DNA of 64,000 nt from Siphonodentalium dalli (lineage: Eukaryota > Mollusca > Scaphopoda > Gadilida > Siphonodentaliidae), in the NCBI GenBank assembly GCA_032622095.1, contig CP136061.1:15128440-15192439 (forward strand), read 5' to 3'. A model generated the notes under the pieces. That model ran no database searches. It saw only the letters and a list, made by a program, of their open reading frames with translations, and was not told where the DNA came from. Position numbers and translations under genes: made by a program. Shown here in pieces: positions 37,701 to 49,700 of the stretch; position 1 is the stretch's first letter, and every line of letters starts with the position of its first letter.

Positions 37701-40700
37701 CAAAGTAAATATTGTTAGGCAAATGTATTATCGTATATATGCGAGGCTTCCTATGTGAGACTCGACTATATAAGCGAATGCATTCGCACAGGGTTTTCGC
37801 AAAAGCTCATTCATGGAAGGGTTGATGCACAAGACCAGCCAACTCGTCTTACAGTCTTACTCGTCTTATGGTCGACTCGCATATATAAGAGAATGCATTG
37901 GCACAGGGCATAACTGTAACCATCACAATGTGGTCAATGAGCCGGTTCCAATGATATCCATATTTGTATGGTTTTATTGAGACAGACCCAAGATAATTTA
38001 GGCTGTTGCAGCTTTATTTGGCCGTTTTGGCCGGTTTGTTGGGTAAAGGGTTAAATGTTCATGTAGGTTCATACTGGACGTATTTGATTCTGATATAAGC
38101 CCATAGTGGACGTATGCACGTTATTCCGTGTTATGACGTGGGCCACGATGAAAACACATTATAAAGAGCATACATCTCGTCGATTCAGGTTCATATATAG
38201 AGCGTAATGCTGCTGATTCAAATAATGCCGATATGGGCTTGAAATTGAAATGGTTTGAAATAAGTTCAATAATTATTAGTTTATTTTCAGGAGAGCATGT
38301 TGAGTTGTTACGTGCAATGAATTTTCCATAACAAGAGGATGGCCATGCTTCCTATATGATTTTTCCGACAATTTCCCAAAATATCTATAATAATACATTC
38401 AGTCTCCATATCGTTATTGGTCTATAATGGTTTATTATCGTAAATCGACGTCAGTGGTTAAGATAGCGTGATCAATTGGTCAACTCTCGCATCAATCTTA
38501 ATTCATCATAGCTCTAAACTCATACAATATCGGAACACTGATTTACATGCACCTATACGTATAGACGCGACCATTGCTTACTCGATCAATTACTCACTCG
38601 CTCGTCTATAAACGCAAGCAGAATCAAACAATCAGTCAGTAATCCAAACCCACCAATCTCCAATTCCCACCACCCATCGAACTCAAAACCCCATCCACCA
38701 AACCACCGCACTATACACAATAACACAACCCATAATCCACACACGTCTCACATGCACACTCCCTCTGCCAAGTTCATACTCACTCAAAAACAACCCCACC
38801 CACACATGCACACACTTTTGTTTTTAACAACCCAATCCTCACAGAAATCTCACCCAAAACCCAGACACCCACATATACCCACCTATTCACACGTGCACTC
38901 ACTCAATCGTTAGTTCGCTCGCTAGCTTACCTACTCACCAACCCTCATCAAAAGAGCCACGTGTTTCCCATCCAGACGAAATCCAGACATCCACCTAACC
39001 CACGCACTCACTCGCTACTTACTTATACTTACCAGTGTAGCCTGCGTGGCACGAACATATATGGTCATCATCGGCGGGTAGGCATGTTCCATGGTTACAT
39101 GAGTTTGATGCACACATTCCCCTCGTTGCCATGCAGGTTTCTATTCCTGAATCTAGAAATTATATAATTGGTGTGTTAGGGCTTCGTCGGTCTAGCTCCA
39201 ACGTTAATATGGTTACTATAGGGACGTGCCCCTTATTCCATTATCATTTATAATTTAGATGCTCCAGCTCTGTATCATATACTACCTGAAACATGTGTGC
39301 GCTTCGGAAGCCTTTATTCAGCGGCGTAGGGAGCTGCGGTCTATGTTTGCGCTTCGAGAGCCTTTGGTTAGTGGCTTTGCGCACATGTTTGATGTTTTGT
39401 TTTATTTTTAGAATGTGCTCCTTGCTAATTTTTTGAAGAACTGAGGCGTTCCAACAACCGTCGGGATACTTCTAGTCACCCCAACAAATCTGGTTGAAAT
39501 AGGCCATGGGACTCGCGAACAGATAGACATTATACAGACGGAAGGATAGACAGACAAACATATTCTACATTTTATGTAGATATTTGTATATCGCCCATAC
39601 TGATTACTTTCTGGTGCCATTTTCAAGACAAAATGTGAAATTCCGTACGATCAGTTGTTACCCCATAAACAATTTGAAATCCCGATAAAGGTTACCCCAT
39701 TGTGTGATTTCAGAAGTGGTTGGTCAGGTTATCTGAAACACCTCTATTGGGCCAAACAGGAAGCGGAAAGCAAACTGCACAGCTTTATCATATATCAGTC
39801 GCATTTGCTTACAAACTTAGCCATACCCACGTGAAACACATTCCCTGTTTATGTCTCTGGCATCGAAGATATCTTACACAAATAGCCATACTCACGCGTA
39901 ACACATCCCCTGTTTGTGTCTCTGATATCGAAGCTATCTTGCAAACTTAGCCAACAACGTGAAACACATTCCCTGCCTATGTCTCTGGCATCGAAGGTAT
40001 CGTACAAACTTAGACATACTCAAGTGTAACATATTCCCTGTCTGTGTCTCTGGCACCGAAGGTATCGTACAAACTTAGCCATACTCATGTGTAACACATT
40101 CCCTGTTTGTGTCTCTGAGATCGAATATATCTTACAAACTTAGCGCTAACCACGTGAAACACATTCCTTGTTTGTGTCTCTGGCATCAAGTATATCGTAC
40201 AAACTTAGCCATACTCACGTTTAACACATTCCCTGTGTGTGTCTCTGGCATCGAAGATATCTTACAATCTTAGCCATACTCACGTGAAACACATTCCCTG
40301 TTTGTGTCTCTGATGTCGAATATATCTTACAAACTTAGCCATACACACGTGTAACACATTCCCTATTTGTGTCTCTGAGATCGAATATATCTTACAAACT
40401 TAGCCATACTCACGCTTAACACATTCCATGTTTGTATCTCTGACATCGAAGATATCTTACAAACTTAGCCATATTCACGTGTAACACATTCCCTGTTTGT
40501 GTCTCTGGCATCGAAGATATCTTACAATCTTAGCCATACTCACGTGAAACACATTCCCTGTTTGTGTCTCTGATGTCGAATATATCTTACAAACTTAGCC
40601 ATACACACGTGTAACACATTCCCTATTTGTGTCTCTGAGATCGAATATATCTTACAAACTTAGCCATACTCACGCTTAACACATTCCATGTTTGTATCTC

Positions 40701-43700
40701 TGACATCGAAGATATCTTACAAACTTAGCCATACTCACGTGTAACACATTCCCTGTCTGTGTCTCTGAGATCGAAGCTATCTTAGAAATTTAGCCATACT
40801 CACGTGAAACACTTTCCATTTTTGTGTTCTCTGAGATAGAAGATATCTTACAAACTTAGCCATACTCACGTGAAACACATTCCCTGTTTGTGTTCTCTGA
40901 GATAGAAGATATCTTACAAACTTAGCCATGCTCACGTGAAACACATTCCCTGTTTGTGTCTCTGAGATCGAATATATTTTACAAACTTAGCCATACTCAC
41001 GTGTAACATATTCCCTGTTTGTGTCTCTGGCATCGAATATATCTTACAAACTTAGCCATACTCACGAGTAACACATTCCCTATTTGTGTCTCTGAGATCG
41101 AAGATATCTAAAAAATTTAGCCATGCTCACGCTTAACACATTCCCTGTTTGTGTTCTCTGAGATCGAAGATATCTTACAAACTTAGCCATGCTCACGTGA
41201 AACACATTCCCTGTTTGTGTCTCTGAGATCGAATATATCTTACAAACTTAGCCATACTCACGTGTAACATATTCCCTGTTTGTGTCTCTGGCATCGAATA
41301 TATCTTACAAACTTAGCCATACTCACGAGTAACACATTCCCTATTTGTGTCTCTGAGATCGAATATATCTTACAAACTTAGCCATACTCACGTGTAACAC
41401 ATTCCCTGTTTGTGTCTCTGACACCGAAGATATATTACAAACTTAGCCATACTCACGTGAAACACATTCCCTGTTTGTGTCTCTGACACCGAAGATATAT
41501 TACAAACTTAGCCATATTCACGTGTAACACATTCCCTGTTTGTGTCTCTGGCATCGAATATATCTTACAATCTTAGCCATACTCACGCTTAACACATTCC
41601 CTGTTTGTGTCTCTGGCATCGAATATATCTTACAATCTTAGCGCTAACCACGTGAAACACACTCCCTGTTTGTGTCTCTAGCATCGAAGCTATCTTACAA
41701 ACTTAGCCATACTCACGTGTAACACATTCCCTGTTTGTATCTCTGGCATCGAAGCTATCTTACAAACTTAGCCATACACACGTGTAACACATTCTCTGTG
41801 TGTGTCTCTGGCATCGAAGATATCTTACAAACTTAGCCATACTCACGTTTAACACATTCCCTGTTTGTGTCTGTGAGATCGAAGATATATTACAAACTTA
41901 GCCATACTCACGTGTAACACATTCAATGTTTGTGTCTCTGAGATCGAAGATATCTTACAAACTTAGCCATACTCACTTGTAACACATTCCCTGTTTGTGT
42001 CTGTGAGATCGAAGATATATTACAAACTTAGCCATACTCACGCTTAACACATTCCTGTTTGTGTCTCTGAGATCGAATATATATTACAAACTTAGCCATA
42101 CTCACGTGAAACACATTCCCTGTTTGTGTTCTCTGAGATCGAAGATATCTTACAAACTTAGCCATACTCACGTGAAACACATTCCCTGTTTGTGACTGTG
42201 AGATCGAAGATATATTACAAACTTAGCCATACTCACGTGTAACACATTCCTGTTTGTGTCTCCGATATCGAATATATCTTACAAACTTAGCCATACTCAC
42301 GTGTAACATATTCCCTGTTTGTGTCTCTGGCATCGAAGCTATCTTACAAACTTAGCCATACTCACGTTTAACACATTCCCTGTTTGTGTCTCTGGCATCG
42401 AAGCTATCTTACAAACTTAGCCATACTCACGTGTAATATATTCCCTGTTTGTGTCTCTGGCATCGAAGATATCTTACAAACTTAACCATAATCACGTGTA
42501 ACACATTCCCTGTTTGTGTCTGTGAGATCGAAGATATATTACAAACTTAGCCATACTCACGCTTAACACATTCCTGTTTGTGTCTCTGAGATCGAATATA
42601 TCTTACAAACTTAGCCATACTCACCTGAAACACATTCCATGTTTGTGTTCTCTGAGATCGAAGATATCTTACAAACTTAACCACACTCACGTGAAATATA
42701 TTCCTTGTTTGTGTCTCTGACATCGAAGATATATTACAAACTTAGCCATACTCACGAGTAACACATTCCCTGTTTGTGTCTCTGGCATCGAAGATATCTT
42801 ACAAACTTAGCCCTACTCACGAGTAATATATTCCCTATTTGTGTCTTTGGCATCGAAGATATATTACAAACTTAGCCATACTCACGCTTAACACATTCCT
42901 GTTTGTGTCTCTGAGATCGAATATATCTTACAAACTTAGCCATACTCACCTGAAACACATTCCATGTTTGTGTTCTCTGAGATCGAAGATATCTTACAAA
43001 CTTAGCCACACTCACGTGAAATATATTCCTTGTTTGTGTCTCTGACATCGAAGATATATTACAAACTTAGCCATACTCACGAGTAACACATTCCCTGTTT
43101 GTGTCTCTGGCATCAAGGATATCTTACAAACTTAGCCCTACTCACGAGTAATATATTCCCTATTTGTGTCTTTGGCATCGAAGATATATTACAAACTTAG
43201 CCATACTCACGTGAAACACATTCCCTGTTTGTGTCTCTGAGATCGAAGATATCTTACAAACTTAGCCATACACACGTGTAACACATTCCCTGTTTGTGTC
43301 TTTGGCATCGAAGATATCTTACAAACTTAGCCATATTCACGTGTAACACATTCCCTGTTTGTGTCTGTGAGATCGAAGATATATTACAAACTTAGCCATA
43401 CTCACGCTTAACACATTCCTGTTTGTGTCTCTGAGATCGAATATATCTTACAATCTTAGCCATACGAGTAACACATTCCCTGTTTGTGTTCTCTGAGATC
43501 GAATATATCTTACAAACTTAGCCATACTCACGCTTAACACATTCCTGTTTGTGTCTCTGAGATCGAATATATCTTACAAACTTAGCCATACTCACCTGAA
43601 ACACATTCCATGTTTGTGTTCTCTGAGATCGAAGATATCTTACAAACTTAGCCACACTCACGTGAAATATATTCCTTGTTTGTGTCTCTGACATCGAAGA

Positions 43701-46700
43701 TATATTACAAACTTAGCCATACTCACGTGTAACACATTCCCTGTTTGTGTCTCTGACACCGAAGATATATTACAAACTTAGCCATACTCACGTGAAACAC
43801 ATTCCCTGTTTGTGTCTCTGACACCGAAGATATATTACAAACTTAGCCATATTCACGTGTAACACATTCCCTGTTTGTGTCTCTGGCATCGAATATATCT
43901 TACAATCTTAGCCATACTCACGCTTAACACATTCCCTGTTTGTGTCTCTGGCATCGAATATATCTTACAATCTTAGCGCTAACCACGTGAAACACACTCC
44001 CTGTTTGTGTTTCTAGCATCGAAGCTATCTTACAAACTTAGCCATACTCACGTGTAACACATTCCCTGTTTGTATCTCTGGCATCGAAGCTATCTTACAA
44101 ACTTAGCCATACACACGTGTAACACATTCTCTGTGTGTGTCTCTGGCATCGAAGATATCTTACAAACTTAGCCATACTCACGTTTAACACATTCCCTGTT
44201 TGTGTCTGTGAGATCGAAGATATATTACAAACTTAGCCATACTCACGTGTAACACATTCAATGTTTGTGTCTCTGAGATCGAAGATATCTTACAAACTTA
44301 GCCATACTCACTTGTAACACATTCCCTGTTTGTGTCTGTGAGATCGAAGATATATTACAAACTTAGCCATACTCACGCTTAACACATTCCTGTTTGTGTC
44401 TCTGAGATCGAATATATATTACAAACTTAGCCATACTCACGTGAAACACATTCCCTGTTTGTGTTCTCTGAGATCGAAGATATCTTACAAACTTAGCCAT
44501 ACTCACGTGAAACACATTCCCTGTTTGTGACTGTGAGATCGAAGATATATTACAAACTTAGCCATACTCACGTGTAACACATTCCTGTTTGTGTCTCCGA
44601 TATCGAATATATCTTACAAACTTAGCCATACTCACGTGTAACATATTCCCTGTTTGTGTCTCTGGCATCGAAGCTATCTTACAAACTTAGCCATACTCAC
44701 GTTTAACACATTCCCTGTTTGTGTCTCTGGCATCGAAGCTATCTTACAAACTTAGCCATACTCACGTGTAATATATTCCCTGTTTGTGTCTCTGGCATCG
44801 AAGATATCTTACAAACTTAACCATAATCACGTGTAACACATTCCCTGTTTGTGTCTGTGAGATCGAAGATATATTACAAACTTAGCCATACTCACGCTTA
44901 ACACATTCCTGTTTGTGTCTCTGAGATCGAATATATCTTACAAACTTAGCCATACTCACCTGAAACACATTCCATGTTTGTGTTCTCTGAGATCGAAGAT
45001 ATCTTACAAACTTAACCACACTCACGTGAAATATATTCCTTGTTTGTGTCTCTGACATCGAAGATATATTACAAACTTAGCCATACTCACGAGTAACACA
45101 TTCCCTGTTTGTGTCTCTGGCATCGAAGATATCTTACAAACTTAGCCCTACTCACGAGTAATATATTCCCTATTTGTGTCTTTGGCATCGAAGATATATT
45201 ACAAACTTAGCCATACTCACGCTTAACACATTCCTGTTTGTGTCTCTGAGATCGAATATATCTTACAAACTTAGCCATACTCACCTGAAACACATTCCAT
45301 GTTTGTGTTCTCTGAGATCGAAGATATCTTACAAACTTAGCCACACTCACGTGAAATATATTCCTTGTTTGTGTCTCTGACATCGAAGATATATTACAAA
45401 CTTAGCCATACTCACGAGTAACACATTCCCTGTTTGTGTCTCTGGCATCAAGGATATCTTACAAACTTAGCCCTACTCACGAGTAATATATTCCCTATTT
45501 GTGTCTTTGGCATCGAAGATATATTACAAACTTAGCCATACTCACGTGAAACACATTCCCTGTTTGTGTCTCTGAGATCGAAGATATCTTACAAACTTAG
45601 CCATACACACGTGTAACACATTCCCTGTTTGTGTCTTTGGCATCGAAGATATCTTACAAACTTAGCCATATTCACGTGTAACACATTCCCTGTTTGTGTC
45701 TGTGAGATCGAAGATATATTACAAACTTAGCCATACTCACGCTTAACACATTCCTGTTTGTGTCTCTGAGATCGAATATATCTTACAATCTTAGCCATAC
45801 GAGTAACACATTCCCTGTTTGTGTTCTCTGAGATCGAATATATCTTACAAACTTAACCATACACACGTGTAACACATTCCCTGTGTGTGTCTTTGGCATC
45901 GAAGATATCTTACAAACTGAGCCATACTCACATGAAACACATTCCATGTTTGTGTCTGTGGCATCGAAAATATCTTACAATCTTAGCCATACCTACGTGA
46001 AACACATTCCATGTTTGTGTCTCTAGCATCGAAGATATCTTACAATCTTAGCCATACTCACGTGTAACACATTCCCTGTTTGTGTCTTTGGCATCGAAGA
46101 TATCTTACAAACTGAGCCATACTCACGTGAAACACATTCCATGTTTGTGTCTGTGGCATCGAAGATATCTTACAATCTTAGCCATACTCCCGAGTAACGC
46201 ATTCCCTGTTTGTGTCTCTGAGATCGAATATATCTTACAAACTTAGCCATACCTACGTGAAACACATTCCATGTTTGTGTCTCTAGCATCGAAAATATCT
46301 TACAAACTTAGCGCTAACCACGTGAAACACATTCCCTGTGTGTGTCTCTGAGATCGAAGATATCTTACAAACTTAGCCATACTCACGCTTAACACATTCC
46401 CTGTTTGTGTCTCTGATATCTAAGATATCTTACAAACTGAGCCATACTCACGTGTAACACATTCCCTGTTTGTGACTCTGAGATCGAATATATCTTACAA
46501 ACTTAGCCATACGTGAAACACATTCCCTGTTTGTGTCTCTGGCATCGAAGATATCTTACAATCTTAGCCATACGTGAAACACATTCCATGTTTGTGTCTC
46601 TGGCATCGATGATATCTTACATACTTAGACATACGTGTAACACATTCCCTGTTTGTGTCTCTGAGATCGAATATATCTTACAAACTTAGCCATACGTGAA

Positions 46701-49700
46701 ACACATTCCCTGTTTGTGTCTCTGGCATCGAAGATATCTTACAATCTTAGCCATACGAGTAACACATTCCATGTTTTTGTTCTCTGAGATCGAATATATC
46801 TTACAAACTTAGCCATACTCACGTGAAACACATTCCCTATTTGTGTCTCTGAGATCGAAGACTTCGCACACATCCGAGCACTCCTTCCCACAGTACGACG
46901 CTGAACAGTATACTTTGACCTCTATATGTAACCTAAAATGGATGTATGCTGGCAGTTCAAGTGCATGTCCCACGAAAACGACCATTGTGTGCGGCATTTC
47001 GAATGCCCCGACTTCGGTAATTGTTTTCAACAGATGGAAATTCCATGTGTGAAACAACATCACTTGGAATCTTCATACCAAACCACGTGCATGGGAGATC
47101 GACAAGACCAAACTACCTACACGCGAAGTCGACAAGAGGTCGGTAAAACGAAAACACGGGCACGGAGGTCGGTAAGACGAAACCACGTACACGGGAGGTC
47201 GGTAAGACCAAACCGCGTGCACGGGAGGTCGGTAAGACCAAACCACGTACACGGGAGGTCGGTAAGACCAAACCACGTGCACGGGAGGTCGGTAAGACCA
47301 AACCACGTACACGGGAGGTCGGTAAGACCAAACCACGTACACGGGAGGTCGGTAAGACCAAACCACGTGCACGGGAGGTCGGTAAGACCAAACCACGTAC
47401 ACGGGAGGTCGGTAAGACCAAACCACGTACACGGGAGGTCGGTAAGACCAAACCACGTACACGGGAGGTCGGTAAGACCAAACCACGTACACGGGAGGTC
47501 GGTAAGACCAAACCACGTGCACGGGAGGTCGGTAAGACCAAACCACGTACACGGGAGGTCGGTAAGACCAAACCACGTACACGGGAGGTCGGTAAGACCA
47601 AACCACGTACACGGGAGGTCGGTAAGACATTTACTCATTTTCATCATAATTAGCATGTTTTACGTCGCTCGCATTGCACATGATTGTATTTTGCTCACAA
47701 TTTATTTGTTGAATATTATTTGTCGAACATAGTAGGAGATGGTTCCAGCCAATAGCTGAATTTAGTGTACAGCACCCCATTAATCCTTTCAGTGCAAAGT
47801 CATGCAATTGAGTCATTGTTTCATCAAATAATGCTAAAGTACGCTTCTAACCAATTATTTTAACCAATTAATTAAGAATACAAGTAGGTTGACTCTGTTC
47901 TTTCGCATTTCCTCCATGTGGGCCGCGATGCGTTTCGATTCGATTTGATTTTGAATTTTCCATGGTTCGTAAATAGTATATGTTTTAAATATCAAAGTTG
48001 TGTAACAAAATAAATATATACGGTACTTCGCTTCACTCCCATCTTTCATTTTGGCTGTTGTATGGTATACAATACCAATCAACTTGACAAACGTGCTTCC
48101 TTCCTGCACTCTATCCCTCTACCCCCTCCTAGAACAATATTTTTTCGGATCTAACATGATATCCCGTCTGCTAAATTTACCCTATATTGGTATCTATTTT
48201 GATACCAAGGGTAAAACTTTTATTTCGAGGAAAAGACTCGATAAAAGCCTTTCAGGCTTGTTATCTAATCCCCATTTTTGAACATGTGTTGTATATTATG
48301 TCAATTTGTTTGTATGTGTTAAATGTTCTGTTCGAAAATTAAATATTGTTTACACTAAGTCCGATTTTTGTATCAACCCATATACCATGTGCAATGCATT
48401 CTCTTAGATATGCGAGTCGACCATAGGTCGCCTCGCATATATAAGAGAATGCATTGGCCTAACATTTTTCATCATTTGTTATTATTTTTTATAATTTTTT
48501 ACAATTTTAATATTTTTTTCTTATATTCTTTAACAGACTTATTTTGTAGGTTTAGTGCCAGGGAATCTTACGTTTTTCATGGGCATCAAACTTATTACTA
48601 TGAATACTTGGTGATAGTTTTGAGTTATAACATGCCCCTAAGGTTTTATCAAGTTTGTTTTTAAATTCGCCGTAGCATGCTTAAGCATACCCAAAACAAT
48701 TCAACCCAAAACAAAAACAATTTTTTTTTTTTTTTTTTTTTTAGGGCCGATCTTACAGACCATAAATTAGGGCCGATGAGATCAGCCCCTGGCACTGAAA
48801 GGGTTAAGACAACCGTTAAGACAACCGAACAACGTGCACGCACATGATATATCGCAGTGGTCGGTGTCATAACAGTTAGACTCAAAACTCACGTGATTGT
48901 ATTTGTTAATCAATACATTTTACACGATGAATACAACGGGACTATCTTGTGGTCGTATCTGATATGTCAGAACTGGGGGCAGAAGTGCAAACAAAATACA
49001 TACTAATAATAATCGACAATGTCCATGCTGGTTGAGAGAATATTTGTATAGAGTAGAGCGCAGCAATATAGAATATTATACATATTTGACTAGGTTGCGA
49101 CTATAAACACTGTACCATGCTAGATAATGGTTTATATATATATAATTTGTATTAAAAATGGATTATCTCTTAAAACAACACATGTTAGATACTTTCCTGG
49201 ATATGAAATAACGCGTATGAGTTGGAAATCCATGCCCGATAATGACTATCAATGTGTGAGGAAATCATTAGGATCTTTGTCTGAAATTATTTTGTCTGCA
49301 AAATTGGGCCCAATTTTGGTGTAGAATTCATTCAATTATTCTGCAATTTGGATTTTTACATTTAAATACTTATTTTTGTGTAAGAATTGTGATGATCCAT
49401 GATGTGAAACCGCCTGAATATTCGCTATAGTCACGTGATACGGCGATCAGTGTACGATCAGGTGTTGCATGACCTAAGTTTTACGATCTTGGGTGTGGTA
49501 TTATAGGCTGAAAGGCACAGTCGGGAAATAATCACATGAAGCGATGTTCAATACCTATACAAGGCATTTTGAGACATCTAGGGTGATGTAACACGGCGTC
49601 CGATGTAGAGTCAAATGGCGCGATGCATGATTCGTGTCCTACCTTTTGGATGACCGAGGGTTTGGTAACCATAGCGACACAGGCAAAGCTACTCTGCTAC

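Noticed and set aside
46938-47732. 264-codon plus-strand frame with a Cys-rich start (DVCWQFKCMSHENDHC) and Arg/His repeats
   Set aside because: Most of it is the 30-bp minisatellite, and it lies antisense to the DSL exon; the cysteines at its start have no recognisable pattern.
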